A stretch of 64,000 nt of DNA from Voacanga thouarsii (Eukaryota; Streptophyta; Magnoliopsida; Gentianales; Apocynaceae): the NCBI GenBank assembly GCA_026120185.1, contig JANUWF010001635.1:1-64000 (forward strand), given 5' to 3'. A program made the position numbers and the translations under genes. Shown piece after piece: positions 22,377 through 34,439 of the stretch. How positions within the stretch are numbered: the stretch's first letter is position 1; each line of letters starts with the position of its first letter. Under the pieces are notes generated by a model, which did no database searches, was not told where the DNA came from, and saw only the letters and a program-made list of their open reading frames with translations.

Positions 22377-24062
22377 TTGACTTCTCTTCTTTCATGGGCT
22401 TATTGACCTGTGATTTTTTATTTTAATTAGTGGGTTAGGATCTATAAAGCTAAAACAATTAAGTATTATAAACTGAGGGACTAAGTGCAATTATTTAGTT
22501 ATGGGGCTTTTATTAATGTTTTCATTATAGGCTCAGACATGTTCTGAACGGTTACGTTGTTTCTGAAGCTATTCTAGAAAAAGAGAAGAGTGAAGAGAAT
22601 GGAGAATCTGATAAGGGACTTAAGCCTTTGTCATCAATTCTTAGTAAATTAGCTTTCCTCTTGTGTTTTATGGTATTTGTAACCTAGAATTGAGATAAAT
22701 TATTCTTGAATCGAAGTTAGATTGTTAGGGTTCTAAATTGGGAAAATTTGATTAGAGGATTAATTATGTTGTTTGGGTTTTAATTGAAGGTGAATAAGTA
22801 TTTGGAGGTTTGAGTGGAAGTTTTAGGAGGTTCCAAGAGGCTAAATTCAGTAGGTAAGAAAATTGAGTTTTCTTGTATTTGGTACTGGTTACTGTTTTCT
22901 TCAAAATTAATGATGTCTCTTGATTTCTTTATGAAATTGGTATTTTGATTATATGAAAATGGTATTGAGCATGATATGTTCATTATTATTTCTGTACCAA
23001 TGGTTATGTTCATTAGAAAGTTATGAGTTTAAGCTAAGTTTTATGACCATATGCTGATTTCTGATTCATGTGATATTGAATGCTTGTAGGTTTTGTTTTG
23101 GTAGAGAATTCCTCAACTTTATAAGTTATAAGGCCTTACTAGGGGGATATAATACGTATGATAAGTTAAGACCCTTCTTTCAATGGGATATAATAATTGG
23201 AAGATTGATTAATTAAGCCAAATTAAGTCCCCAGGTATGAATCATCTTCGTGAATTAAGCTTTGTTTAAGTATGTTTAAGTATGTATACATGATTTTTTG
23301 TGCACAAAACGGTATTTTTCATTATTAAAGTGGGTGGTAGGAACTATATTTTTGATCTGAAAAGTTACAGGTTAGATCTTGGGTGTTTTGGAAATCGCGC
23401 TTGCGCATTCCAAAATACACCCCGGCGCCGGGTACACTCTGTTTTGACTTTGGCGCTGATTTTTCTCTATTGAAGCGATGATTGTCTCGCTTGTTTTGAT
23501 CACTATTATTTTCACTGAATAAACCACATCAATTCGGTATTTATGTGCCAAATATGCCTCTTTTGGTTCAATAATAAGTAAGGTTAAAAGATTCATTATT
23601 CATTTTTTCCTCCTTTTTTTTGGGTGATACTCTGAGATTTTCACATGGTACGACCAACCCACCAAAAAGATATTTTAAGACCCCATGAGTTTTGTTGTAC
23701 TCTAAATTCCTAAACTCTTTTGATCAAATATTTTGTAAATGTATATGTATATGTAGTATGCTCAATCCCGGGTAGGCTAGATTTTTTTACTGAGCTAGTG
23801 AGCTCACCCCTTATTTAACATTTTGCAAGTTCTTAGTTAGATGAGTATGAGTTAGAAGAATGGTTTAAAGAGGATCTATAGTGATTAGTTATTTTTCATT
23901 TTTGTTCAGTTTTATTTATATTTTGTTTTGGATTTAAAAACGATGTAAGAATATTCTTTAAGTATTATTAAAATGTTATGTTTTGGTTATTTATGGTATG
24001 TAAGGGTTCGATATTTTATTTTTGGGGTGTTGCCATGTCATCTTCGGCTTCGGGGCATGACA
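22377..24062 (+). repeat. 3' LTR of Gypsy element (1686 bp)
   Basis: Starts TATGAGCCC (TG start mutated to TA) after a GAGGGTAGAA purine tract and ends ATGACA. Contains sequence missing from the 5' LTR between about 23937 and 24062. Confidence 0.87.
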
Positions 24063-24069
24063 ATTTACG

Positions 24070-24075
<6 letters not shown>

Positions 24076-24105
<30 letters not shown>
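24076..24105. repeat. (TA)n microsatellite
   Basis: About 15 TA units just outside the Gypsy element. Similar runs lie at about 27466-27489, 49303-49333 and 51372-51400. Confidence 0.85.
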
Positions 24106-24108
<3 letters not shown>

Positions 24109-27076
24109 TAGACTCTATAATGATTTTAATATTTAATAATTTTTATTATATGCAGATAAATTTATATCAGTTTAATTCTTAAAAAATTAGTTTATTTGGT
24201 TTTTAAAATTTTAAAATTGTAATATTTTCATCCTTAATATTTTTTTTACCGTTATAAACCTTAATAATTTTTTCTATCATTATGGTCTCAAACGTTTTAT
24301 TTTACTGTTTAAAAAATCAACCATTATGATCCTTAAAAATAAAAAATTAGAGACTAAAATAATAATAAAAAAATTATTAAGAACTATAATGATAAAAAAT
24401 ATTACGAACAAAAATATTTTAAACATTAAATTTTAAAAATCAACTAAATTAATTTTTCTTTAACTCTTATTTACTTTACTCCTTATATAAGAGAAATAAC
24501 ATTAATGCCATCGGTCCCCACTTCTAGGCGGATGAGGTTCAAATTAAGCCCACGTATCGGATTGAGACCAAAAGCGAAGTCTTGCAAATAAAACAAAACC
24601 AACCCCCACATAAAAATTATCATGTCTGGACCAATTTTTTTTTTTTTTCCGAACTATTCAATTGACTCCTCCTAGATAAACAAAAAGATGGACCCTACAA
24701 CAATTAACATGTAAAATAAGATAATTGAAATTTTTAATCACATAAAATAAGATTTTCTTACTGATGATCATTATTATATGAATAACTAATCAAGATGATA
24801 TGCCGTTAGCATTAATGAAGTATCCAAATTGTGTAATCGATGCATTCTATACAAAGATAAAGACAAAATTAATAAATTAAAGTTGAGGGAGTAAGTTAAA
24901 AAAAAAACTTATTTTAATGAATACTTTTATAATTGTTAAAAAATTTTAAAGAGACAAAAATAAAATTTTTAATTCTTTAAAAATAAATAGTACGAAAATT
25001 TTCAACACTGTGAACATGATCCCACTGCTCCTGATCACTGGCACTTCTCCTCTTCACTTTCGAACCTTCCTTTTTTTTTTTCCCCACCCCACGAAATAAA
25101 CTTACCATAATTTAAGTAGTCAACTAGTCTTCTTTTTTTTTTTCTTCAAGAGACCCGCAATGTTTAAAATAATACTTTTCCCAATCAATGATGGCTACAT
25201 TAGAAGAAAGAAGGGGGAAAAAAAAATGAATACATATAAAACTGAAAAGTCTTCCTCTTGTGGCTTACGTGGGAATGATGTTGGAAAATTTTATTAACTC
25301 CCTCTAATAAAAATTGACAATATTTAATTTAATACAAAATTTTATATAAAATTAAAAATTATAATAAAAATAAAAATATATGAATTACAAAATATTTTAT
25401 GTTAAATTTAATTATATAAAAGTAATATGTGAGAAATATATTAATTATTTTTAATATTTAATATATTAAAAATTAAACAAAATATTAAATTTTTAGAACA
25501 ATTTAAAATTCTAAGTAGATCAATTTTTATTTGATGGAAAAAGTATTTTTTTAATAAAATACTTTCCTATACTTGGATTCAAACTAAATAAAATAATATT
25601 GAATAATAATGAGCATGTCAAATGGAGATGGGACAAGTTTGGAGTTATATAATTTGATATATACATTAAAAAATATTATGTTGAATTTCTAAAAAAATTA
25701 AGACATGAAAACAATTCGATTTGGCGCAAATTGCGGGCCCAAAATCTTCTTTGGACTTATGGCTATTAATGTCTGGTAATAAGCAAATCCTCAGTGATGG
25801 ATAGTTTCTAAATCATGGAATTCGTGTAGCACATGCATTTCTAATTAAAAAAAAAAAAAAAAAGGTAACCCACATGATGCAGTAATGTTTTGTCCCAAAC
25901 GATTATAATCAAATTTGTCATCTCGAATTGAGTCAAATTAAAATATAAATGAACAAAATAAAATAAATATTTTCTCGTCTCAGAATAATCACACAAATAA
26001 AATAGTAATCCTTATTCAAATCAATAACCAAAGAGAATTTAGAACAAAGTAGGAATGATGCTAGCAACGACTTTATAAATGAAATATTTGTGTACACTTC
26101 TTTCTTATTTAAATAATTACGGAGTCAATCGACTCGATCTTATAGGTGATGAAAGGGTACAGGAAGGCAACACACAGCTACTGTGGGTTGGGGGTCGGGG
26201 GCGTGGGTCGAGGGGCTGCAGGCCATATGGAAAAGACAGTATATTAATAATACAAGAGAAACCCTCCATTTTTATTGAAACACACTGGATGTGATGTGAT
26301 GTGATGTTTGCTTGAATTGAGAATGAAAGTTGATTAAAATTAGATTGCGTCTAATTAATTTAAAAAGTTGACCTTGGGTTTGAGTGTGGAATTGAATTTG
26401 TTTTTTTTTTAAATAGTAAAATATTTTTTTACTTTGACCAAAAAATTATTTAATGTAAATAATTTTTATTTTAAAAAATTAGTAATTCTATTATTCACTC
26501 TAGATAAATTAAAATATTAATTTCTAAGTAAATAATTTTTTTACAAAATTTAAAATAATACTTATATTTTCTAGAAAAAAATATAATTTTATTCCAAATA
26601 CAAAAAATTTACTTTTTCTTGATCGACGAACAAGGGAAAGCAATAGGAAAATAGTTGATTATTTCCATTTCACCGTGACATGTAAATTTGATAAATGCTT
26701 AAGATTAATTGGAATCTTTCATGGCTATTAGTGCTTCCTAATTCTAGAGGAGACGCTATCCCATTCACACTGTCATGACTCTCGGGGCTGTAAGTTTAGT
26801 CACCCAAAATGTATATGAGCTAAGTTAGAGAATGAGGTTTTTCTACGGCTTTGATTCGGAAACACTTTAAGAAACAGAGGCCACAAATTGTTTTTTATTT
26901 TTTTTTAATGATAATTGTTACTAATGATGTATGCTTGAAAAGAAAAAAAAAAGAAAAAATAACGGTGCCTCGTGATTCTCACTGATTATTACTCCTTTCC
27001 AGCAACGGGCAGCGGCCGAAACCCTCATTTTTGTCTGACTTTGAGCCGCAATATTTGATTTGAATTCAATCGGCAA
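24106..27076 (+). other. Composite spacer upstream of P450-2
   Basis: No gene seen. About 24640-25880 is homologous to the upstream regions of P450-3 (33475-34440) and P450-5 (50745-51660), ending in CTCAGTGATGGATAGTTTCTAAATCATGGAAT and ACCCACATGATG. At about 25885 it switches to sequence homologous to P450-1 upstream (TTTTGTCCCAAACGATTATAATCAAATTTGTCATCTCG, compare 12493). The promoter-proximal part of a P450-3-like gene is therefore cut and joined to P450-1-like DNA. A MITE lies at 25298-25543. Confidence 0.6.
25298..25543. mobile_element. Stowaway-like MITE with visible empty site
   Basis: Ends CTCCCTCTAATAAAAATTGA and, inverted, CTTTTTCCATCAAATAAAAATTGATCT pair as imperfect inverted repeats next to TA. 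The homologous site upstream of P450-3 (about 33975) reads straight through (GGAATATTTTATTTTTTAGTAAAATATTTTC), which confirms the insertion. Confidence 0.7.
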
Positions 27077-27345
27077 ACTCCCCCAGGCCTGCTATAAGCT
27101 CCACCACACAGAGCCCTTCGACATCTGTTCTCTGGTCAACAAGTATAGCCCCACAATTGTTGTCGTGTCAATAATTCACCAAGACTGATGTAACCTCTGC
27201 AAATAGGCCGGGGGTCCGTTTCGGGCAGTACCTTTACTATAACTACACTGCTCTGGCGACTGCCCCATGCAGAGATCCCTGGCATTATCATCGCCGTAAA
27301 ATGTTTTCTAGCACCGCCGTCATCTATTTTTATGCCACCCGCGTG
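27077..27345 (+). pseudogene. CYP81-type P450 exon 1 relic
   Basis: The + strand keeps pieces of a P450 exon 1 in order: KLP (proline hinge), CACAGAGCCCTTCGACATCT matching P450-4 CACAGAGCCCTTCAACATCT (RALQHL), AACAAGTATAGCCCCA (KYGPI), GTTGTCGTGTCAATAATTCACCAAGA (VVSSPAIAAECFTK), a TTACTATAACT stretch (TYNFT), then RRKMFSSTAVIYFYATRV matching RRITTIQIFSSTALNRFSAIRA of the intact genes. Several deletions and stops interrupt it. No exon 2 follows before P450-2. It shows that a further P450 copy once lay between P450-1 and P450-2. Confidence 0.65.
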
Positions 27346-27968
27346 TGTACACATCAGGAACATTACTATAAAATTGTAGTAACTCTTTTTGAATGACACC
27401 CGACACCCTCCGTTACAAACACCTTTCCATCATCCTCTGGAATTTGTAAATAATGCAAGTCGTAACATATATATATATATATATATATAATGTATAGTTA
27501 AAAATTAAAATTATAATTTGTAAAAATATTATTATTTATAAATTTATTTTTTATAATTATAACATATATTTAAAAATATAAAATTAATATTTTTATATGA
27601 ATCGAGATAAATTTATAATTATTATTTTAAATGCGCACTCGAAGCCTATTTTAAACTAATGGACAAAAAATTATAATATCTAAATCAATGTAGATAAATT
27701 TCTAAAAAGCCTAATAGATGATTCGAACTAGTAGGTGTTCCGAAACAATTCGATATGAGACCTAGAAGTCAATGTGAATAACTTTGATGTACTCTGGGCT
27801 AGAGTAGGACTAGTATTGTCAAAGAACCTGGCGATAGGCAAATTGAGTAGCATTTCCAATGAAACAATGCGTACATGGTTCACCCAACTTGCTCCTTCAT
27901 CATATAGAGCTCGATTCATGGATGCAGAGGAAACCTTATAGAAATCTATCCTTCTTCAGTGCTTCAAC
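27346..27968 (+). promoter_or_regulatory. P450-2 proximal upstream region
   Basis: Contains a (TA)n run (27466-27489) and AT-rich DNA. The last 90 bp match P450-1: CATCATATAGAGCTCGATTCATGGATGCAGAGGAAACCTTATAGAAATCTATCC before the ATG. ATATAG at 27902-27907 is the likely TATA-type element, 62 bp before the start. Confidence 0.5.
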
Positions 27969-30035
27969 ATGGATGTGCTCTTGTGCTCTTTAGTTCTGAT
28001 TTCCTCCATTTTCTTCATTCAAAAATGGTACCAGAAACAGAAAAAGAAACTCCCACCAAGTCCACCAGCTCTGCCCATTTTAGGTCATCTCCATCTCTTC
28101 AAACGGGGGCTAATTCGCAGAACCTTCCAACAAATATCCTCCAAGTATGGCCCCATAGTTTACCTCCGATTAGGAAGCCGTCCTACTATTCTTGTGTCAT
28201 CTCCGTCTATTGCGGAGGAATGCTTCACCAAGAATGATATAATCTTCGCCAACAGGCCACCCTGTATTGTCTCCGATCACAATAGCTACGGCTGCACCAC
28301 TCTTACATTCTCCCCTTATGGAGACCACTGGCGTAATCTTCGCCGCATCACCACCATCCAAATCTTTTCCTCCACTGCCCTCAACCGTTTGTCTGCTATT
28401 CGGGCTGAAGAAATTCGTCTCGTTGTACGAAAAGTTTTCTCGAGCTCTAATGAAGACCGCAAAGTAAACTTGAATTCTTTGTTCATGGAATTAGTAATCA
28501 ATGTGGTAATGAAGGTTTTTACTGGAAGACAGTGGTCGGACTCGGAACCTACGAATAAGGATATATTTGAAGCCGATATACCTCTACACCCTTGCGATTT
28601 TATTCCGGTCTTGAGATGGATTGGCTTTGGGGGATTTGAGAAACAGGTGAAGCATTACTCCAGAGGAATTAATATATACCTGCAACATCTAATCGATGAG
28701 AGTCGAAGAAACGAAGCGGGTTCAAACTTAGCCAACCAAAATAAGACTATAATCCAATCACTGTTGTCACTACAGGAAGATGAACCTCAGTACTATACAG
28801 ACGATCTCCTTAAGGGAATTATAGCGGTAAGAGGTTCTATTTACAGCGGCTACCCCTCTGTTTTCTTGCACCCTATCCTAATTACTCTCTTCTCTTCTTG
28901 TTACATTTTAATTTTTAATTTGCTTTCTTTAATGAATTTAGGTCCCTATGACATGTTTGCCAGCTAAAACGTGCGGAAGCTTGGACTGGGAAAGTCCCAA
29001 TGTGGCCGGGTACACCGGAAAGGCCCAGTCCCAAGTTTCCTCACAAATTGAATTTCATATTGGCTGTAAACTGCCTGGATGTTAACCTATTATTTTAAAT
29101 TAAAATTTGATATTAGTAATTTTTTATTTTTAAATAAATAAACTCAAATTTCAACTATTTAAATTTAAATTTTTTGAACTTTCTATTATATAATAACTAA
29201 ACCAATCAGAACACGAATTTAAACTTCGCTAGTAATTAGACAAGCTTGAATAGTTTTCAATTATTATAATCAAACTCATCCTTAAATGAAATGTGATATT
29301 TTATTTGTTCGTATTTGAATATTACTTAAATTATGATAAAAAATAATTAATTTTTTACTCAAATTTACTGGTTTATTTTATTTTCTTGAAAATTTTCTTT
29401 AGGATGTAATTGGGGCTGGACCAGACACTACATCATCAACCATGCAGTGGGCAATGTCCCTAATGCTAAATCATCCAGAAGTCATGGAGAAAGTAAGGAA
29501 TGAGATTGATCTTCATGTTGCATCTGAGCGTTTGATTGAAGATTCAGATATTCCCCACTTACCGTACCTGCGTTGTGTGATCAATGAGACACTACGGCTT
29601 TTTCCAGCTGCACCCATCCTTCTGCCTCGTTTATCCTCCGAAGATTGCACCGTAGGTGGATTCAATATTCCTCGAGGTACAATATTGTTGGTAGATGCCC
29701 AGGCTATCCACAAAGATCCTAATGCATGGAAAGAGCCAACAAAATTTAAGCCAGAAAGGTTTGAAGCATTGAAAACGGAATGTGAAGGTGAAGGTTTCAA
29801 GTTTTTGCCATTTGGAATGGGGAGAAGGCCTTGTCCTGGCGCTGGCATGGCCATGAGATTAGTCGGGTTGACGATCGGTACATTTGTTCAATGCTTTGAT
29901 TGGCAGAGGATTGGCCCTGAGCTAGTTGATTTGGAAGTGCAAGAAGGATCTCTACTCATATTACCAAAGGCCAAGCCTTTAGAGGCATTTTGTGTGCCTC
30001 GGCCCTCTATGTACCACCTCATCTCTCCACTTTGA
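27969..30035 (+). CDS. P450-2: CYP81-type cytochrome P450 monooxygenase
   Basis: Exons 27969-28826 and 29403-30035, with a 576-bp phase-0 GT-AG intron, encode 496 residues. ER anchor at residues 2-20, LPPSPPALPILGH hinge, I-helix AGPDTT, ETLR K-helix (348-351), PERF, and FGMGRRPCPG heme loop with Cys430. No frame damage is seen, so it is predicted functional. It is the closest paralog of P450-1: both exon 1s are 286 codons, begin MDVLLCSLVLI and share an intron block (28975-29090 against 15840-15950). The I-helix has the usual acidic-threonine pair (D-T). Expected role is NADPH-dependent oxygenation of a specialised metabolite at the ER; substrate unknown. A three-residue variant, TECEGEGFK, lies before the heme loop. 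Confidence 0.93.
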
Positions 30036-30116
30036 GTTTTTCTCTGTAAGTTGTTTTTCTTATGCGTTTGAGGAAGCATAAAGTGATCTGTATCTGCACT
30101 TTCGTTTGAAAAGGAT

Positions 30117-30250
30117 TTATACGTAGAGACCCTAATGTGTGGGAAGTACCAACCGAGTTTATGCCTTAAAAGGTTTGAAGGAATCGAAAAATAAAAAGAA
30201 GGATTCCAATTTCTTCCCTTTGAAATTGGGAAGACATGATTCCTCCCTGT
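30117..30250 (+). pseudogene. P450 exon 2 relic (PERF to heme loop)
   Basis: The + strand reads RDPNVWEVPTEFMP, a stop, KRFEGIEK, a stop, KEGFQFLPFEIGKT, which tracks RDPNAWEEPTKFKPERFEGIK...EGFKFLPFGMGR of the intact genes. It ends at the position of the heme cysteine (TTCCTCCCTG). RFEGI is closer to P450-4 than to its neighbour P450-2. It sits 80 bp after P450-2 and is not part of it, since P450-2 has its own heme loop. Confidence 0.7.
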
Positions 30251-30293
30251 TATGTACTGAACCTCTTTTAGTATTTGAATTCTATTAGAATAT

Positions 30294-31284
30294 AAGGTAA
30301 ATTACCCTTTTAATACTTTATATAATAATACATCTATCCTTTAGTACTTCAAAGTTTTAATAGACTAAATGGCAAAACCACTAATTTATTTTAGAATTAT
30401 TTACATTGATGTCACTTAAGTGTTTTTTTTCTTTTGTATATTAGAAACATTCCTTCTCTTTTAAAATTTTATACCAACTTCTCCTAGTATTGCTTTTTAG
30501 TAGAAAAAATTATTAATTTTCTTTTCTTCCCTTTAAAAAAATTCCTTAAACAAATGTTTTCCATATATAAGCAATGAAAATGTATATAAAAAGTAATAAC
30601 TAATGAGAATATTTTTTATTTAATAAAAATATGTTTACTTAATCATCCATAATTTTATTTTAATGTTATTTTGTTTGCAACAATTGTACTGATTAATTTT
30701 TTAAAGATGAATTATATAATTTAACATTTTTTTAACATAGTATGAGTTTTTTTTATAAGTGCATTGATAAGTAAATAATAAAAATAAAATATTATTTATG
30801 CAATGATAAAGAATAAAAGAAACTTCTATGTTGATAATATATAATAAAGAAAATAAAATATGAATGTTTAAATATATTTTTATTTTAACATGTTACCTTA
30901 ACAAATTATCATGAAACTTAAGTAATAGTATTATATTTGCTATATTTTAATTTTAAATAATTATTTAAATAAAAATGTATACTCTTAATTAGTTTTTTTT
31001 TATATTTCTAAAACTAAAACTAAAAATATATGATATATATATTTAATACTTGAAAAAATGAGTTTATAGCAATTCATACTAATAAAATTACTGCTTAAGT
31101 AGCATGTAGTAGTTCACATTATATAGAAAAACTTACAGGGAGATCAATATAAATAATTTCAAAATAAATTAATTACTTGAACTTTTAGTCTAAAATTAAG
31201 GGGTATAAACGGTAGGTTTTAAAACCTTAAGGTGCTAATCCGTAGGTATGATAAAGTATAAGGTACTAAAGATAGTTTATCCCA
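30294..31284. mobile_element. Non-autonomous DNA element, about 990 bp
   Basis: Left end AAGGTAAATTACCCTTTTAATACTTTATA and, inverted, right end GGGATAAACTATCTTTAGTACCTTATACTTT form imperfect inverted repeats. The interior is AT-rich without an ORF. No target duplication was identified, so the superfamily is open. Confidence 0.5.
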
Positions 31285-31300
31285 AAAATATATCTATATT

Positions 31301-31505
31301 GTATTTGAGAAGAAATTTTTTTTAATCCAAATTAAAACTCTAATTTAAAATAATATTAATTTAAATAATTTTTATTTTTCAAGAATTATGACATACTCCC
31401 AACACATAATATTTTTTCTCTCTCATTAATGATTGAATCCTATATTTTTTTTATATTTAATAATATTTTATTAAATTTTAACAAACTCGTAATACATACT
31501 TAAAA
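31301..31505. mobile_element. MITE family A, copy 3
   Basis: Starts GTATTTGAGAAGAAATTT and keeps TTTAAAATAATATTAATTTAAATAATTTTTATTT, CTCATTAATGATTG and TTTAATAATATTTTATTAAATTTTAACAAA, in the order of the other copies. The right end is truncated (ACATACTTAAAA). It adjoins the element at 30294-31284. Confidence 0.6.
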
Positions 31506-32032
31506 CCTAATATAAAGGAATCTAATTTTCATAACATTTCGATCGGGAAAGTGTTGGGCCCGTACTACTAGACTGAGAGGAAGAATCTGGGCTCATTTTG
31601 CCAGAAGCTGAACATGTGGGGACACTTTCTAGACCTCGGGCCTCTCTAGCTGACTATTTGTCTCAAAATTTGACTTAATTTGATGTTTTATTTGGAGGAA
31701 TTTTTTAGTTTGAGTCTTTTTTTTTTAAAAAAAAATTTATTAGCTTCACTTGTCACAGTTTTCTTATTTAAATAATCATTGAAGGTATATTCAATAATTT
31801 AATTAAATATTTACAATAATTAATTAAGTTATTATTTAATTAACTACTATACTTGGTCGTATATATTGCTAAGTGATTAATTATTTCACTACATTTGAAC
31901 TCTAAATTAATTAAAATATATTGAAGTTTTCTTATAAATTTTAGTTATTTTAAATTTAATATTTAAATATTTTAAATACTTAATATTATAATAATTATAT
32001 TTTCGATAAAATGTAGTGTAAAATTTTATTAT
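31506..32032. other. Spacer without recognisable gene
   Basis: A short GC-richer patch (31545-31660, with TTGGGCCCGTACTACTAGACTGAGAGG) is followed by AT-rich DNA. From about 32005 it becomes homologous to 49375 onward, which is the left edge of the segment duplicated upstream of P450-3 and P450-5. Confidence 0.45.
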
Positions 32033-32960
32033 GGCTCTGTTTGATCGATAGGAAAGGAAGGTTGTGCAAGGAATTTGATTAAGAATATTGAGGAGGAAAA
32101 TAAATATAATCTTTTAAATTATTTGGCTTATTGAAATACAACTGAGAATGAAATTTGAATTTGTTTTAAATTATCTAAAATAGTCTTCGTACAGCCTAAA
32201 ATCTAATTAACCAACCATATTTAATTTAATATTTTTTTGTGTTGTTTTCTTAAACATTTTTTACTTTTTTTCTTTTTAATACATTAATTATAAAACAGAT
32301 TATGCACAATTATAAAATAAAAAATCGAACATATAATCTAACACAAAATTAACAAGAAAAATAAATAAAAAGTAGCAGACATATAAAATTTTATTGTACC
32401 CCAAATCTCAAACTTCTCAAACAAAATATGAATGAATCATTGAATAAAGTGATTAAAGAACCCAAAACTTAGAAAATAGGCAAAGTTGATGATGAAGTTC
32501 CAAGAGTCCATCATATTCAACTTCTCCTCCTTCAATCTGTGTGCCTCTGTAACTCTCTTAGCAGCACAAGGATTTTGTCATTAAGAGGCGGGCAGAGAGA
32601 TACAGTCGTATGGATATTATAAAGAGAAGAAGAAATTAAGGGCAAAGGTTATAAAATCTTCAAAAATCTTACACATATTTTAGTTTTAAAATCATAAGGA
32701 AAGTAATCAAAATACCACCTCCGTGTTGGGATTATATATCTTTTCTAATAGTTTAGACATTCTTTTCTGATTTATGAAATTATTTTCCTTTCTCTAGACA
32801 AAAAATAATTACCTAAATATTAGAATTTAATAAATAGGAATCAAACTACTTTCCTATCTACACAATCCTTAATAATTAAATGGAACCTATAAGTAATTCA
32901 ATATGCATATTCAAAATTCAATTTAGTGTTATTATTATTATTTTTAAAATCAAACAGGTC
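32033..32960. mobile_element. Putative hAT-like element, copy in P450-3 upstream
   Basis: Starts GGCTCTGTTTGAT and ends ATCAAACAGGTC, short imperfect inverted ends of hAT type. A homologous 965-bp copy occupies 49401-50365 in the same position upstream of P450-5, so it was present before the duplication. It contains a conserved GATGATGAAGTTCCAAGAGTCC block (32488; 49862) of unknown meaning. No transposase and no certain target duplication. Confidence 0.4.
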
Positions 32961-33064
32961 TTGAGTCAATGTCTATGGTTGATGAAAGTTGGTAGAGGAA
33001 TGCAATAAACAAAGAGAGAAAAAAAAAAAAACAATATAGAAAAAAACAGCTCTTATATGACTTT

Positions 33065-33125
33065 CTGCAATGCCATGGCATCAGCACAAGCATTTGCTTC
33101 CCAAAAAGCATGATATAGTCTATAT
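33065..33125 (-). mobile_element. LINE RNase H C-terminal relic
   Basis: The minus strand reads WEANACADAMALQ followed by a stop, close to the REAN-CADALA motif at the end of LINE RNase H. The same fragment is found at about 50455-50505 and, more diverged, at 17230-17290. Confidence 0.4.
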
Positions 33126-33194
33126 TAGTCTCCACTTTTAACCCGATGATGTTAATATTAAGAACTCGCATATGATCGAGACCAGTAGTGAAAT

Positions 33195-33439
33195 TCGGCT
33201 CCAAATCTTCTAGTATATTTTTTTATAACATTCTCTAATACACTATTAAAAATATAATATGTGTGTATTAATTTAGATATTTATCTAATTTTGTAAATTA
33301 ATAGATACGTGTATTAGACATTCACCAAATATTATATAAGAATTGAATAAATATCTATTAAATCAGTAGACACGTGTTACGTTTTTATTGATATACTAGA
33401 AAGTACTACAGAAAATGTATTAGAAGATCTTGGACTGTA
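33195..33439. mobile_element. MITE in P450-3 upstream, absent at P450-5
   Basis: Ends TCGGCTCCAAATCTTCTAGTATA and, inverted, TACAGTCCAAGATCTTCTAATACA pair over about 20 bp. AAAT flanks it on both sides (33191-33194, 33440-33443). The duplicated segment at 50735 reads CAGTAGTGAAATCCTGTAAATAAAG without the insert, so this is an insertion after the duplication. Confidence 0.75.
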
Positions 33440-34028
33440 AAATCCTGTAAATAAAGCAGAAAAAGCTCCTATAAAAACAAAAAGATGAACCCTCTAGCAA
33501 GTAACATGGATGTTTTTGTATTATAATCGACCCCAATATGGTAGTAGTAAGTTAATGGAGATTTTTTAATCACATAAAATCCGATTTTCTTGCTGATGAT
33601 CATTATTACATGAAAAATTAATGGCGATGATCAGTCGCCAACATTAATTAAGTATCCAAAATTTGTAATTGGTCCATGATACACCTACCCACTTCTAACC
33701 ACACCTAATAAATGTAATAAAATTGCTATTCCTTGCCACTTCTCCTCTTCAATTTTTTCACCTTCTTTTTTTTTCCCTCTCTAGATAAACTTACCATAAT
33801 TTAAATAGTCAACGACTCTCATTTTTTTAAATAATTCTTTTGAAAGACACTCCCGTTTTTTAAAATTATACTTTTCCCAATCAATGTTGGCTTGGGGGGG
33901 GGGGTGAGACAATGAATAAATATAAAAATGAAAAGACTTTCTCGCGTGGCTTATGGGAAAAAAAAGTGTAGGAATATTTTATTTTTTAGTAAAATATTTT
34001 CTTATATTTGAATTCAAACTAAATTAAA

Positions 34029-34029
<1 letters not shown>

Positions 34030-34110
<81 letters not shown>
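34030..34110. repeat. (TAA)27 microsatellite
   Basis: Eighty-one bases of perfect TAA repeats, about 430 bp before P450-3. The homologous site upstream of P450-5 (about 51285) has only AATAATACGTAAGAATAATA, so the array expanded after duplication. Confidence 0.95.
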
Positions 34111-34439
34111 GTATACCAATTGTGAGAGGACAGATTTGGGATTATTTGATTTGATTTATACGCACAAGTAACTATGTTACAAAAAATTAATATAAAAATA
34201 AATAATTTTTTACAGAAATCAAAATTGAATAAAATAGACTCATATATTAAAAATTACAATCTTTAAATTTCTAAAAAAATTAAGAAATGAAAACCCGTTG
34301 CATTTAGAGCAAATTGCGGAAATCTGCTTTGGACACATTGCAATAAATGTCAAAACGTGGAAATACTCAGTGATGGATAATTTCTAAATCATGGAATACG
34401 TGTAGCAGATGCATTTTTAATTAAAACACGGTAACACAC

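Larger units (their letters stand above)
18307..24062 (+). mobile_element. Decayed Gypsy element (Tekay-like chromovirus)
   Basis: Two related long repeats flank a Gypsy pol 3' half. The element is bounded by a 5-bp target duplication ATTTA (18302-18306 and 24063-24067). It starts TGTGACCC and ends GCATGACA. The 5' LTR is cut short and runs directly into the middle of RT at about 19933, so the primer site, gag, protease and first part of RT were deleted. The LTRs differ clearly more than those of Copia 1, so this is an older insertion. Confidence 0.88.
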
